Shown: positions 1-9,764, numbered from the stretch's first letter. The stretch: DNA of 64,000 bases from an uncultured Steroidobacter sp. (GCF_937958065.1 NZ_CALFXI010000043.1:62001-126000); one strand, 5' to 3'. The notes: generated from the sequence alone by a model not told the origin. Translations and numbers: made by a program.

Positions 1-651
1 ACCGAACGCGCCGATGGGCGCGGCTTTCATGATGAAGCCGAGCAGCTTGAATATCACCTGCGCCACGTTCTCGATGCCGGCGCGCACGCCCTCGCCGCGC
101 GCCCCCATCCCTGACAGCGACAAGCCGAACAGCACCGCGATCACCAGGACCTGCAGCACGTCCCCGTCGACGAACGCACTGATGAGCGTGTTCGGAATCA
201 TGTGCAGCACGAAATCGACCATGCTCTGGTGCTCGGCCTGGCTGGTGTAGCCGCTGATGGCGCTGGCATCCAACGAGCCGGGGTCGGCGTTGAAACCGGC
301 GCCGGGCCGCAGCACGTTGGCCACCACCAGGCCGATCAGCAGCGCGAACGTGGACACCACTTCGAAGTACAGGATGGCCTTGCCGCCGACGCGCCCGACC
401 TTCCTGGCGTCGTGCATGCCCGAAATCCCGGAGACGACGGTGCAGAAGATCACCACCGGGATGATCATCTTGATCAGCTTGATGAAGCCGTCGCCCAACG
501 GCTTCATGGCCTCGCCCCAGTGGGGATGCAGGACACCGAGCGCGATGCCGATGGCGATGGCGATCAAGACCTGGACGTACAGGATCCTGTAGAACGGCAC
601 GCTCGCGCCGGGCGCTGCCGCGAAACCTTCGACCAGTGCGGTGTCCTTCAC
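1..651 (-). CDS. dctA: C4-dicarboxylate / amino acid:cation symporter (DctA-like), partial
   Basis: N-terminal 217 residues of a sodium- or proton-coupled dicarboxylate symporter of the inner membrane; the C-terminal half lies beyond the left edge. Reading the minus strand gives the DctA N-terminal pattern: a YVQVLIAIAIG first helix, KPLGDGFIKLIKMIIPVVIF, a glycine-rich PGAG segment, and APIGAFG at the cut. The GTG at 651 follows AGGGG by about nine bases and lies 23 bp after the hydrolase stop. Another GTG at 600 would give an N-terminus closer to Escherichia coli DctA. It is the last visible gene of the long minus-strand string. It probably imports an organic acid released by, or co-metabolised with, the upstream pathway; the substrate is inferred only from the family. 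Confidence 0.85.
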   Translation of the reverse strand, partial: MKDTALVEGFAAAPGASVPFYRILYVQVLIAIAIGIALGVLHPHWGEAMKPLGDGFIKLIKMIIPVVIFCTVVSGISGMHDARKVGRVGGKAILYFEVVSTFALLIGLVVANVLRPGAGFNADPGSLDASAISGYTSQAEHQSMVDFVLHMIPNTLISAFVDGDVLQVLVIAVLFGLSLSGMGARGEGVRAGIENVAQVIFKLLGFIMKAAPIGAFG

Positions 652-674
652 GAGGTGCCCCTGGCCTGCGCCGC

Positions 675-1694
675 TCAGGAGCGAGGCTCGGCGACGAACT
701 TGCGCGTCTCACCGAACCCGGAGGAGACCCATTCGAGAATCTCGCGGCCGAGATAATCGTCGCCGGTGTTGAAGTGGTGATACTCCGTTCCGTGGTTGTG
801 ATATTTCAGCTGGATGAAGCGTGGGCAACGGCCCGCGTCGCGCTTGCAGAGCGCGGCAAACAATTCACCCGTCGTGGCCGCGAGATTGAGTTGATCGAAC
901 TCGGTCAGCAGCAACATGACCGGCACCTTGCTGCCGTGGATGTGGTTGATCACCGAGCGCGAGGCGTAGGTTTCCGGATCCTTGCCGAAATAGGCCTGCA
1001 CGCCGCCTTGCAGACTCGGATCGTCCGGATCCGCATGCAGCACGTAACGGCCGCTTTGCAGGATGATGCCGGCGAGGCCGTTACCGGCCGCCGGTTGGAA
1101 GCGGCGGTCGAACGCGTACTGGGCCACATGCGATGCGCCGGCGGACGTGCCGAACAGATAAATCCGATTCGGATCGCCGCCATGATCGCGCGCATTCTCC
1201 TGAACCCACTTCACCACCGCGGCCACGTCCTGGCCGCCCGAGGGCCAGGTGAACTCGGGCGCCAGACGGAAGTCGGCATTGATGCCAAGAAAGCCGTTGC
1301 GCGCGAAGTACGTCAGCACGTTGGCATGCACGTAAGGCGTGTTGTCACGTGCGCCACCGGTGTAACCGCCGCCATGGAAGAACACCATGATCGGCAGGTT
1401 CTTGCCGCGCGGCTCGTACAGATCGATCTTCTGTCGCTGATGCTTGCCGTACGCGATGTCCTTCGTCACCTTGACGCCTTCCTTCGGCATCTTCGCGAGC
1501 AATTCTTCATAGGCTTTGCGGGTGCCATCCGCACCGCCATAGCCCCAGCCCTGCTCGATCAGCATCTTCTTGATCTCCGGCGGCACGTTCTGCGCGAACG
1601 CTGCTGGCGCGGCAATGCCGATAGTCGCCAGTGCCGCGACGACTCGCAGCACCGTGCGACTCCAGCGAGCATCGATCGTCATATTGTTTCTCAT
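675..1694 (-). CDS. secreted alpha/beta hydrolase (hormone-sensitive-lipase-type esterase)
   Basis: 339 residues. Residues 1-35 form a signal peptide ending AFAQ, so the enzyme should act in the periplasm. The HGGGY oxyanion motif is at 107-111, GTSAG with nucleophile Ser184 at 182-186, the likely acid Asp267 is in TEFD, and the catalytic His lies in the 299-307 histidine cluster. These are hallmarks of HSL-type carboxylesterases. The ATG at 1694 is chosen because it starts the signal peptide and has GGAG upstream; the open frame extends to 1838 inside the dehydrogenase gene and is not needed. It sits 43 bp after the PQQ-dehydrogenase, suggesting an ester- or lactone-opening step on the dehydrogenase product. 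The substrate is unknown. Confidence 0.85.
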   Translation of the reverse strand: MRNNMTIDARWSRTVLRVVAALATIGIAAPAAFAQNVPPEIKKMLIEQGWGYGGADGTRKAYEELLAKMPKEGVKVTKDIAYGKHQRQKIDLYEPRGKNLPIMVFFHGGGYTGGARDNTPYVHANVLTYFARNGFLGINADFRLAPEFTWPSGGQDVAAVVKWVQENARDHGGDPNRIYLFGTSAGASHVAQYAFDRRFQPAAGNGLAGIILQSGRYVLHADPDDPSLQGGVQAYFGKDPETYASRSVINHIHGSKVPVMLLLTEFDQLNLAATTGELFAALCKRDAGRCPRFIQLKYHNHGTEYHHFNTGDDYLGREILEWVSSGFGETRKFVAEPRS

Positions 1695-1737
1695 GGTTCC
1701 GTCGCTCCGCATTGATCTGTTGACGAAGGAGGGTCGG

Positions 1738-3741
1738 TTACGGCAGCGCCAGGGCAACGTACTCGGCCGGCATGTCAGTCCAGCCGACGGCCACGACGAT
1801 GTACTGTTTGCCGCCTGCCATGTATGTAATCGGAGCACCGGACGTGCCGCCCGGCAGCTGCATCTCCCACAGCGTCTTGCCGGTGGCCTTGTCCAGAGCG
1901 CGGAACATCTTGCCGCCGCCCCACGCGGGAATGCGGCTGGGACCGTTCGGTCCGTTCTTGCCTTCGCCGATGAACAGCAACGACTTGGTAACCAGCGGCG
2001 AGGCGCGATTCTGCGTGCCCAACGGCGGCAGATTCAGATGTTTCAACAACGGATGATTTCTGGGGCCGTCGCCATTGGCGACCCGCCACAGAATCTCGCC
2101 CTTGTTCATGTCGAGAGCGACGATGCTGCCGTACGGCGGCTTGGTGATCGGCAGGCGCGACGGCGCGCCATCCGCGAGCGGCCGGCTCGGATTCACATCC
2201 AGGTACGGCAGCTCCAGGTTCGTGTTCATCATCGACTCGCTCTTGCGATCGTACGGATGCGGCGAGTTCTTCTTTTCTTCGAGCATGGTGCGCACGGCAT
2301 TGCGGATCACCGGGACGTACAGCATGCCCGTTTCAGGATCGAAGCCCGCGCCGTTCCAATTCGCCGCACCGGTGGTTCCCGGCAGCATGATGATCTCGCG
2401 GCCGACCTTGGCCGGAGTGAACACCGGCACGGACTCGTACTTGCGGAAGATCTCCAGCGCCTGGGCACGCAGCTCCGGAGTGAAATCGATCAGGTCGTTC
2501 TCCGTGAGCTGCTGCAGCTCGATGGGCGCGGGCCGGGTGGGAATGGGCTGCGTCGGCGAGTAGTACTCGCCCGGCACGTCGCCCTTCGGCACCGGCCGCT
2601 CTTCGATCGGCCACACGGGCTTGCCGGTGACGCGATCGAGCACATACACATAGGCCTGCTTCGAGAGCTGCGCGAGCGCCTTGATGCGCTTGCCGTCGAC
2701 AGTGATGTCCATCAACACCGGCGGCACCGGCAGATCGAAATCCCACAGGTCGTGATGAATGGTCTGGAAATGCCACACGCGCTTGCCGGTCCTGGCATCC
2801 AGGCACAGGACGGAATTGCCGAACAGGTTGTCGCCCTGACGATTGCCGCCGTAGAAGTCGTTCGAGGGCGCCTCGGTGGGTATATATATGTACCCCAGCT
2901 CGTCGTCGCCGGTCAGCCAGGTCCAGGCGCCGGCCAGGCCGTTGAGCTCGGCCGAGCCTTTCTTCCAGGTGTCATAGCCGAATTCGCCCTTGCGCGGCAC
3001 GACGTGGAACGTCCACAGCAACTTGCCAGTCCGCACGTCGTAACCACGAATGTCACCTGGCGGATCGAGCGCCGGTTGCGTGCCCTCGGGAACCTTCTTC
3101 TCCGCAACGCGAGGCACACCCGCCAGAACGACCACATCTCGAACCACTACCGGGAACGACGACCACGAATAGTTTTCGACCGGAGCATTGGGGAGACTGT
3201 CGGCGTAGACGTTCAGATCGACGCGCCCGCCATTGCCGAAGTCTCGATAGCGCTCGCCGGTCTTCGCATTCACCGCGACCAGATCGGAGCCGTCGAGCGC
3301 GAAGATGCGAGCGTCCTTGCCGTCGCTCCAGTAAGAGATGCCGCGACTCTTGCCGCCGCCGGTCGCGGCCTGCTTGTCCGTCCACAGCACTTTGCCGGTT
3401 TGCGGATCCAGCGCCATCACCGGGCCGGCATCGCTGCGCATGTAGAGCAGGCCATCGACCATCAGCGGCGTGTGCTCGTAATTGCTGCCGACCAGCGGCT
3501 TGTCATTGCCGAGCACTTCCGGCGGCGAGGCCGACTGACGCCAGACGATCTTGAGCTTGTCGACGTTGCTCGCGTTGATCTGGTCGAGCGGCGCGTATTT
3601 CTGCGCGCCGAGCGTACCGCCATAGAAGCGCCATTCGCCGACCTTGGTGTCGGTGTCGGCCCGCAAGCTGGTGCCGCCGAGCAGCGCCGCGATACCGAGC
3701 GCGGTCGCGCCAAAGATGAATCTCGATCCGCGATTTCTCAT
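1738..3741 (-). CDS. periplasmic PQQ-dependent dehydrogenase (quinoprotein, beta-propeller)
   Basis: 667 residues with a signal peptide at 1-29. The EWRFYGGTLGAQKYAPLDQI opening is typical of soluble PQQ-dependent alcohol/sugar dehydrogenases. Further repeats (TGKVLW, ARTGKRVWHFQ, DRVTGKPVW, NKGEILWR, DKATGKTLWEM) are the tryptophan docking motifs of the eight-bladed propeller, and the C-terminus carries the GGKQYIVVAVG motif. It should oxidise an alcohol, aldose or cyclic alcohol in the periplasm and pass electrons to the cytochrome c encoded 11 bp upstream. ATG 3741 starts the signal peptide with AAGAGAA ahead of it; the reading frame stays open back to 4053 within the cytochrome gene. There are no membrane segments like those of the glucose dehydrogenase Gcd. 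The substrate cannot be told from sequence. Confidence 0.88.
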   Translation of the reverse strand: MRNRGSRFIFGATALGIAALLGGTSLRADTDTKVGEWRFYGGTLGAQKYAPLDQINASNVDKLKIVWRQSASPPEVLGNDKPLVGSNYEHTPLMVDGLLYMRSDAGPVMALDPQTGKVLWTDKQAATGGGKSRGISYWSDGKDARIFALDGSDLVAVNAKTGERYRDFGNGGRVDLNVYADSLPNAPVENYSWSSFPVVVRDVVVLAGVPRVAEKKVPEGTQPALDPPGDIRGYDVRTGKLLWTFHVVPRKGEFGYDTWKKGSAELNGLAGAWTWLTGDDELGYIYIPTEAPSNDFYGGNRQGDNLFGNSVLCLDARTGKRVWHFQTIHHDLWDFDLPVPPVLMDITVDGKRIKALAQLSKQAYVYVLDRVTGKPVWPIEERPVPKGDVPGEYYSPTQPIPTRPAPIELQQLTENDLIDFTPELRAQALEIFRKYESVPVFTPAKVGREIIMLPGTTGAANWNGAGFDPETGMLYVPVIRNAVRTMLEEKKNSPHPYDRKSESMMNTNLELPYLDVNPSRPLADGAPSRLPITKPPYGSIVALDMNKGEILWRVANGDGPRNHPLLKHLNLPPLGTQNRASPLVTKSLLFIGEGKNGPNGPSRIPAWGGGKMFRALDKATGKTLWEMQLPGGTSGAPITYMAGGKQYIVVAVGWTDMPAEYVALALP

Positions 3742-3752
3742 GGTGGGTTCTC

Positions 3753-4070
3753 TTACGGCTTGAGCTGATTGAGATAGGCGACGATGGCGGAGAGCTCGGC
3801 GTCGCTGAGCGCGACTTTCGGAATGGGCGGCATCTCGCCCTGACCGCTGCGCACGACCACGGTGATCTGATCTTCCATGTAAGCCAGCGGCACGATGGGC
3901 GGGGCCTTGTCGCCCTCGCCGTTTGCTCCATGACATGCGGCGCACACGCGGGCGAAAGGCTCCGCGCCCGCGGGCGGCGCATCTTTCTCGGGCGACCCGT
4001 TGACCAGAACGGGTGACGCCATCGCGATCACCCACACCCACCCTCTGCCACACCGGCGCTGCTTGCTCAT
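3753..4070 (-). CDS. small secreted mono-heme cytochrome c
   Basis: 105 residues with an N-terminal signal segment (1-25), one heme-binding CAACH (Cys43, Cys46, His47) and a likely axial Met80 in GEMPPIP. The C-terminal helix LSDAELSAIVAYLNQLKP is typical of class I cytochromes c. It lies 11 bp upstream of the PQQ-dehydrogenase and 13 bp after the TBDR, so it is the obvious periplasmic electron acceptor for the quinoprotein. ATG 4070 is the only good start. Confidence 0.88.
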   Translation of the reverse strand: MSKQRRCGRGWVWVIAMASPVLVNGSPEKDAPPAGAEPFARVCAACHGANGEGDKAPPIVPLAYMEDQITVVVRSGQGEMPPIPKVALSDAELSAIVAYLNQLKP

Positions 4071-4083
4071 GTGAATGCCTCGC

Positions 4084-6957
4084 CTAGAACTTGAAGCTCA
4101 CGCCGGCCCGGACGATGCGGCCGAGCAGATCGTAGCGGCCGCCCGAACGGCTGTAGATGTAGGGCAGGCCGGTGGTGCCGAAGCCCGGGATCAGCTCGGG
4201 ATCGGTGTTGAACAGATTCCTGACGTTCAGGAACAGCCGGCCCTCGCCCGGACCGAACTGATCGAACGTGTACGCGACCGACAGGTCGTAATAGACCGCG
4301 CCATCGACCTTCTGCCGATCCACGGTGCGCTCGAACGTCGTCGACGCGGGACAATTGCTCCGGCACACGATGTAATCGTTGTCGAGCACCGAGCTGTTGA
4401 AACCACGCGCGGTCAGCGAGGTCTGGAAACGATCCAGCGAATAGCCGATCGAAGCGTTGAAAATGGTGTCCGGCTGGGTGGTCGTGCCGACGATGTCATC
4501 CGGCAAGGACAGACCGTCGTCGGTGAGATTCTCGCGGTAGTGCGTGCCGGTGATGCGGAAATTCAGGTCGCCCTTCCAGCTCGACACCATCCGGTCCAGC
4601 GGCAGGCTGTAGCTCGCCTGCACGTCGATGCCGCTGACGTTCTGCTGCGCGAGGTTGTAGTTGCCCTGCTCCACCGTGGTGATCACGCCATTGACGCGCG
4701 TGATCTTGGAGCACAGGTCGGGCCGCCCGTTGTAACAGAGATTGATGATCTGGCTGCCACCGATCAGCGTGATGGCATCCTTCACTTCGATGTCCCAATA
4801 GTCGACCGACAGACTCAAGCCCGGTGCGAACGAAGGCTGGAACACCACGCCCACGGTCATGCTGTCCGCCTTCTCCGGGGTCAGGCCGAGGTTGCCGCGT
4901 TGCGTGCGGCCGTGCGTCGGAGTCGTGTTGGTCTCCGGATCGAACGTCGACGTGAGGCCGATGTTCAGCTCCTGGAACAGCTCGTTGATGTTCGGAGCAC
5001 GGATGTCGCGGGAGATGGTGCCGCGGAATCTCACATCCGGAATCGGCGCGTACGTCATGCCGACTTTCCAGGTCTCGACGCTGCCCGAGATCTCGTAGTC
5101 CGTCGCGCGGAACGCGGCCGAGAGATCCCAGCTGTCGATGAAGGGCAGATGCGAGGCCAGCGGGATGAGCGTCTCGATGGCCGCTTCGGCCACGTGGAAG
5201 CCCGCATCCAGAGGAATCAAGTTGCCCGACCGCCAGCCACCCACTTGCGAAATCGGATCGGACGTGACGGTCGCTTCTTCCTCGCGATACTCGGCGCTCA
5301 ATGCCAGCGACACCGGGCCCGCCCAGCTCGAGAACGGTGCGCCGGTGATCGACGCGGCATACACCGTCTGCTTCGTCGTCTGATCCGCGTGCGCCGTGCC
5401 AAATAGATATTCGCGTGCCGCCTCGCTGTTCACGCCGATACCCATGGGATTCCAGGGAACGCAACCGTTGCCCGGATCCGTGAGCGTCGAGCGGCAGACG
5501 GTATTCCCCGTCACCGGATCTCTCACTGCGTCGAGCGCCAACGCATATCTGGCGTTGTTCTCGACGTTGTAGGTGTTGTGCGAGCTCGACGTCTCACCGA
5601 GCTGAGCATAGGCATTCCAGGTCCAGGGCGTGCTAAGCATGTCGAACTTGCCTTCGGCGCCAACGACGAACCGATTGGCACCGCGCGTGGTGCCGACCGG
5701 AATATCTCCCATGTCGGCGTTCATGGTGCCGATGCGGATCGTGGCGAGCCCCAGCGCCGTCATCTGCGCCTGCACGTCCGCCGGAATGAACGGATTGCCG
5801 GACCGCACCGTCGGGCCGGCCCCCACCTGGTAGTGCGGGAACGCGATGCCCCACGTCTCCGAAACGCCGCGTGACACCTGTGCGAACACGTTCACGTTGT
5901 CGCTGATGTCGTAGGAAACACGGCCGAAGATGTTCTGCCGCTTTTCCGAGGGCGCGAGGCTGTAGGACTCGTAAGTGAGCGTGTCGGCGTAATCGCCGCC
6001 GGACATGAAATTGTCACGCGGCACGTTGATGCCGTAGTTGAATTGATAAGGCACGCCGCCTTGCCCGAAAGCGGTGCCGCGCAGCGGACCGGATGTGACG
6101 ATGCCGCCCGGAGTCGCCGCGGACAGGAACACGTTGTCGGCAAGCAAGAACTCGGGCTCGCCGTTGGTGCCGTTGTAAGCCGGATTGACGTAGTAGTTGC
6201 GCGCCGTTTTCGCCCAGCCGCGCTTGCCCACGCCATGCACGCCGTCGTCGTCCACCATCTCGCCGCTCAACAGCACGTGTCCGCGTCCCTCCGCGAACGG
6301 GAAGCCGGCGGCCAGTTCGAGTTTCCAGTTGCGACCGTCGTCATAGCTGGTCGAAGCGCCCGAAGCCTCGCCCTTGAAGCCGGTGAACTTTCTGTCGAGC
6401 ACGAAGTTCACGACGCCGGCGACCGCGTCCGAGCCATAGACCGCCGAGGCGCCGCCCGTCACCGTCTCGACGCGAGCGATCAGCTGTTGCGGGAAGTTGT
6501 TGGTGTCGACGATGCCGGTCGCAGTCGCGGGCACCGAGCGTTGCCCGTCGAGCAGCACCAGCGTGCGGTTGCCGCCGAGATTTCTCAACGCCACTCCGGA
6601 AATACCCGCGGTGTTGGAGCTCGGCGTTCTCGCGCCTTGGGCGACTGACAAGCTGCCACCGAACGCCGGCATGGTGTTCAAAGTCTGGGAGACGCTCGCA
6701 TCGGCGGTCTGTGACAACGCATTCGCATCGACCACGGCCAGCGGCGTGGGCGCCTCGTAACCCTCGACTCGAACGATGCGTGAACCTGTCACGACGAGCT
6801 CTTCGGGCTGCCCCGATGCCTGCATGTCGACCGCTGCCGGCGCAGCCGCCTGCGCCATCATCTCGCCGCTCGCCTCCTGCGCCTGCGCACTCCACTGTTG
6901 TGCGGTCAATGCGAGGGCTACCGCGAAGCTCAGCTTGGACGATGTTCTCAGACTCAT
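4084..6957 (-). CDS. TonB-dependent outer membrane receptor
   Basis: 957 residues. Signal peptide 1-27 is followed by a low-complexity linker and EELVVTGSRI (TonB-box region/plug entry). The plug domain with VETVTGGASAVYGSDAVAG precedes a long barrel ending in the C-terminal Phe (GVSFKF). It takes up a substrate across the outer membrane with TonB energy. The ATG at 6957 is preceded by GGGGGA; the open frame reaches 7017 but lacks a signal peptide there. It is closely similar along its length to the receptors at 18440-21301 and 62755-64000, sharing the EGYEAPTPL, GATG-like barrel and THGRTQ segments with the former, so the three are paralogues. Genes for extracytoplasmic oxidation follow directly, indicating a carbon substrate rather than a siderophore. 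Confidence 0.92.
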   Translation of the reverse strand: MSLRTSSKLSFAVALALTAQQWSAQAQEASGEMMAQAAAPAAVDMQASGQPEELVVTGSRIVRVEGYEAPTPLAVVDANALSQTADASVSQTLNTMPAFGGSLSVAQGARTPSSNTAGISGVALRNLGGNRTLVLLDGQRSVPATATGIVDTNNFPQQLIARVETVTGGASAVYGSDAVAGVVNFVLDRKFTGFKGEASGASTSYDDGRNWKLELAAGFPFAEGRGHVLLSGEMVDDDGVHGVGKRGWAKTARNYYVNPAYNGTNGEPEFLLADNVFLSAATPGGIVTSGPLRGTAFGQGGVPYQFNYGINVPRDNFMSGGDYADTLTYESYSLAPSEKRQNIFGRVSYDISDNVNVFAQVSRGVSETWGIAFPHYQVGAGPTVRSGNPFIPADVQAQMTALGLATIRIGTMNADMGDIPVGTTRGANRFVVGAEGKFDMLSTPWTWNAYAQLGETSSSHNTYNVENNARYALALDAVRDPVTGNTVCRSTLTDPGNGCVPWNPMGIGVNSEAAREYLFGTAHADQTTKQTVYAASITGAPFSSWAGPVSLALSAEYREEEATVTSDPISQVGGWRSGNLIPLDAGFHVAEAAIETLIPLASHLPFIDSWDLSAAFRATDYEISGSVETWKVGMTYAPIPDVRFRGTISRDIRAPNINELFQELNIGLTSTFDPETNTTPTHGRTQRGNLGLTPEKADSMTVGVVFQPSFAPGLSLSVDYWDIEVKDAITLIGGSQIINLCYNGRPDLCSKITRVNGVITTVEQGNYNLAQQNVSGIDVQASYSLPLDRMVSSWKGDLNFRITGTHYRENLTDDGLSLPDDIVGTTTQPDTIFNASIGYSLDRFQTSLTARGFNSSVLDNDYIVCRSNCPASTTFERTVDRQKVDGAVYYDLSVAYTFDQFGPGEGRLFLNVRNLFNTDPELIPGFGTTGLPYIYSRSGGRYDLLGRIVRAGVSFKF

Positions 6958-7021
6958 TGAATCCCCCGATCTGGTTGTCCGGCCGCCGTCGCCCCGGAAT
7001 CCGGCGCGCAGCAACACGGTC

Positions 7022-7041
7022 CCGGAGCCGTGCGCCTCCGG
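7022..7041 (-). terminator. possible attenuating hairpin between the secreted-repeat gene and the TBDR
   Basis: CCGGAG and CTCCGG pair across an 8-base loop in the 111-bp gap, the largest gap in this gene string. There is no T-tract. It may partly uncouple TBDR expression from the upstream genes, or be incidental in GC-rich DNA. Confidence 0.3.
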
Positions 7042-7068
7042 AGTCGTTCGATGCCTGTTGTGAAACGC

Positions 7069-8421
7069 TTAGTTGACTAGCGCTGCCGAGCGCCAGAAGA
7101 AGCTCGATCCCGCCCGATCGCCGCCTTCGGAGTCGCCGCCGGTGGTGAGCGACAGATCGACCTTGCCCTCCACGTCTCCATAAACCACCACGTACTGGTT
7201 GTTGCCTTCCATATCCCCGGCCTGCTTGTCGCCGACGAAGGTGTAGAGCGGCGCGCCCTTGTACGCCCACTGGCGCACACCGTTGTCCGCGCGGGTTTCT
7301 ATCTCCCAGAATCCCGACGGCCTGGCGTTCGCTTCGGCCACCAGCGGCTGCCACGTTTGCAAACATTCGTCCACGCAGCCGCGAGTGCCGACGTGCTTGG
7401 CGTCCGCATACGGATAGCTGTAACCGTCGCGACTCAGACGGCCGCCGTACTGCAGCCGATAACCGAGCTGCGTGTACAGCGTGCGACCTTCCTTCGTCAT
7501 CATGACGGGACCGCGGGCGGTGACGAATCGAATGTCCACCGAGGGCGGCATGTAGTTCGCATACGCGAGTGCTGCATGCACCTCCTCACCGGCAGCGAGC
7601 CCGTTCAGATCGGTCGGCGAGTAGTCGCCGCGATACGTGTAGAGCAGATAGCCCTTGTACGCCCACTGCCGGCGACCATCCGCGCGACGCGTGACCAGCG
7701 AGAAGTCGCCCATGGGAACGGCGAGCCCCGGCGCGTCGACGGGCGACCACGAGGCCAGATCCTCCGGCTTCGGCGGCTTGGCCATCGCGTAGATGACCAT
7801 GCCAGTGTTGGAGACGACGAACACATAACCGTTGGCCACCGCATGGCTGCGCAACGTGATGCCCGCAGGAATCGCCATCGTTTTGTCGGGCGAGAACGCC
7901 GCGCGCTTCCAGCCCGAATCCGGCGAATAGAGGGTGCTGCCTGGATCGAACAGAGCCGGGTCGCGCGCCCTGCTGCCTCCGAGCGGCGAGCCGTCGGACT
8001 TCGTGTCCGGCGGATCCTCTCCGGCGAACCGATGCAACGGCTTACCTTGATACGCCCACTGTTTGGTGCCGTCATCGCGCGTGATGATCGACCAATCTCC
8101 GCCCGCAACGGCCGACGCGGGCGCGAGCAACGGTGGAAACCTGGTCGCGCAGTCACCGGTGCATGTCGACTTGCCGCTCGCTTCGTCGGCGTTGTACGTG
8201 TAGAGCGCTTTACCGGTCTCGTCGCCGAGGCGTTGCCAGAGAAACTGTCCGCTGGAGCTCACCACGTCGATGATCGTCAAGCCGGTAGGCACGGACGGCG
8301 GCGGTGCCCACGCCTCCACCGTGCGACTGTCGAGCGAGTCACGCGACATCAGGAAATAAGCAGCCGCAGCGGCCACCACCACGCCGGCACCAACCATCAG
8401 TGCTGTCTTCATGTTGCTCAC
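7069..8421 (-). CDS. membrane-anchored secreted-repeat protein (PF03640-like repeats)
   Basis: 450 residues with one N-terminal transmembrane/signal segment (about 5-25). The body holds repeated units of the form GxxLYTY...C...CxxxWPPL...W...DGxxQWAYKGxPLYxF. Clear copies begin near residues 85, 205 and 310, and the segments QWAYQGKPLHRF, QWAYKGYLLYTY and QWAYKGAPLYTF are unmistakable repeats. This matches the secreted repeat of unknown function seen in bacterial lipoproteins. Paired cysteines (CTGDC, CVDEC) suggest disulfides. GTG 8421 overlaps the upstream stop by four bases and has GAGGTG before it; ATG 8412 is an alternative. Co-occurrence with DUF1552/DUF1592 genes suggests a joint extracytoplasmic role that is not established. 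Confidence 0.75.
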   Translation of the reverse strand: MSNMKTALMVGAGVVVAAAAAYFLMSRDSLDSRTVEAWAPPPSVPTGLTIIDVVSSSGQFLWQRLGDETGKALYTYNADEASGKSTCTGDCATRFPPLLAPASAVAGGDWSIITRDDGTKQWAYQGKPLHRFAGEDPPDTKSDGSPLGGSRARDPALFDPGSTLYSPDSGWKRAAFSPDKTMAIPAGITLRSHAVANGYVFVVSNTGMVIYAMAKPPKPEDLASWSPVDAPGLAVPMGDFSLVTRRADGRRQWAYKGYLLYTYRGDYSPTDLNGLAAGEEVHAALAYANYMPPSVDIRFVTARGPVMMTKEGRTLYTQLGYRLQYGGRLSRDGYSYPYADAKHVGTRGCVDECLQTWQPLVAEANARPSGFWEIETRADNGVRQWAYKGAPLYTFVGDKQAGDMEGNNQYVVVYGDVEGKVDLSLTTGGDSEGGDRAGSSFFWRSAALVN

Positions 8422-9764
8422 GCCAGCACCTCGGAAATCGGGCTGGTCACTCGATTGGAGCCGACGCCCCAGCTACTGGTCTGCACGCCCATCGCCTGCT
8501 GGATGGTCAAGCCGACGCGCGTTACCTGATCGCCGGGTCGACCGATGTGCATGCCTGTCTTGATGCGTCCGCCACCGCTGCCGAAGGTGATGATGGGATA
8601 GTTGCGGACCGAGTGCAGACGCGGCGCGCCGTGATCGGTGAACGCGAACACCACCATGCTGTCGAGCAAAGTTCGATCGCCTTCCTTGATGCTGTCCAGC
8701 CGGTTCGCGAACTGCGCCAGCGCGGTCATGTATTGATCGGTGAACCATCGGCACACGGGCTGATAGCCCAGCTTCGCGTCGATCTGTTCCTCGTGCGTGT
8801 GCGTGTGGTGCGCGGTTGCGTCGCCCTCCTTGCGCAAACCAGACTGCGGACGCGAGATCGCCAGATTCGTAACGTTCGTCTGACCGCAGGCCAACGCATG
8901 TGCCAGCAGACCGCCGAACAGATTGGCTCGCTCGATGGCCTCCGTCGCGAGCGTGACCGCCGGCTCCTTGTCCATCGTCAGCGGCTTCGGAATGGAGCAC
9001 GACGGCAGCGGCTCCGGTTTCTGCAGCTGGATCTGCAGCTTCTGCTCCAGCTCGCGCAGGGACGTGAAGTAGTTGTCGAGCTTTTCGCGATCGGCTGCAC
9101 CGAGCCGTTTCATCAGCGATTGCCGTTCTTCGGCGATGCCGGACAGCACGCTTTTCTTCAGCATGACATCGGGATCGGGCGTGAATTCGGCCGCGTTCGG
9201 ATCCTTGAACTCCGCCCCGAAGATGCGGCTGTAGAGCGCCACTGGCGAAATCTCCGCCGGCTGCACGCCACTGTCGGTGCGAGCGCTCCAGCAATCGCGT
9301 GGGCTGCCGGCGCACGCGACTTCGATCGAGCGGAAGCGCGAGCCGCTGCCGATGACTTCGCTGATCAATGCATCGATGCTGCCGAGATACTCTCGCGAGT
9401 TCGCCACCTTGCCGGTCATCAGGCCCTGCAGGCCGGTGAAGTGCACGTTGTTGGACTGGCCGTCGAGAAAGACCTGGCCGCCGGTGAAGAAGTTGAGTTT
9501 CTTCTGCAACGGCTTCAGCGGCGCCATCTGCGGCGGCAAGGTGTAGTTGGTGCCGCTCACTTTCGGCGCCCAATCGTCCTCGCCGAGGCCGAGCGGCCAA
9601 TACCAGGTGGCAAAGCGTGCCGGCAGCGGTGAGCCCGTGGACGCGAAGGCCGTGCCGTTCGTGTTCAGGACGCAATCGAGAATCGGCAGTCCTACCGTGA
9701 CGGCGCTGCCTGCAAGCATGCCGCGCAGGAGACGGCGACGGGTGATCTGGCGACCGGACTTCAT
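8418..9764 (-). CDS. DUF1552 family protein with Tat-type signal
   Basis: 448 residues. The N-terminus has RRRLLRG followed by a hydrophobic stretch, consistent with Tat export. The mature part starts ARFATWYWPLGLG and contains LNFFTGG, TGLQGLMTGK and the C-terminal FAFTDHGAPRLHSVRNYPIITFG region, the pattern of DUF1552 proteins, which resemble the alkaline-phosphatase/sulfatase-like DUF1501 fold. ATG 9764 has a strong AAGGAG ribosome site. It lies 15 bp after the DUF1592 gene and overlaps the next gene by 4 bp. DUF1552 and DUF1592 genes travel together in planctomycetes, myxobacteria and some gammaproteobacteria; no biochemical function is established to my knowledge. Confidence 0.85.
   Translation of the reverse strand: MKSGRQITRRRLLRGMLAGSAVTVGLPILDCVLNTNGTAFASTGSPLPARFATWYWPLGLGEDDWAPKVSGTNYTLPPQMAPLKPLQKKLNFFTGGQVFLDGQSNNVHFTGLQGLMTGKVANSREYLGSIDALISEVIGSGSRFRSIEVACAGSPRDCWSARTDSGVQPAEISPVALYSRIFGAEFKDPNAAEFTPDPDVMLKKSVLSGIAEERQSLMKRLGAADREKLDNYFTSLRELEQKLQIQLQKPEPLPSCSIPKPLTMDKEPAVTLATEAIERANLFGGLLAHALACGQTNVTNLAISRPQSGLRKEGDATAHHTHTHEEQIDAKLGYQPVCRWFTDQYMTALAQFANRLDSIKEGDRTLLDSMVVFAFTDHGAPRLHSVRNYPIITFGSGGGRIKTGMHIGRPGDQVTRVGLTIQQAMGVQTSSWGVGSNRVTSPISEVLA

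Noticed and set aside
636..1715. Long plus-strand open frame opposite the hydrolase gene (one of many of 300-700 codons, for example 1570-3768 and 19286-21256).
   Set aside because: They lie antisense to genes with clear domains, have Arg/His/Ala-rich composition typical of GC-rich shadow frames, and show no recognisable motifs.
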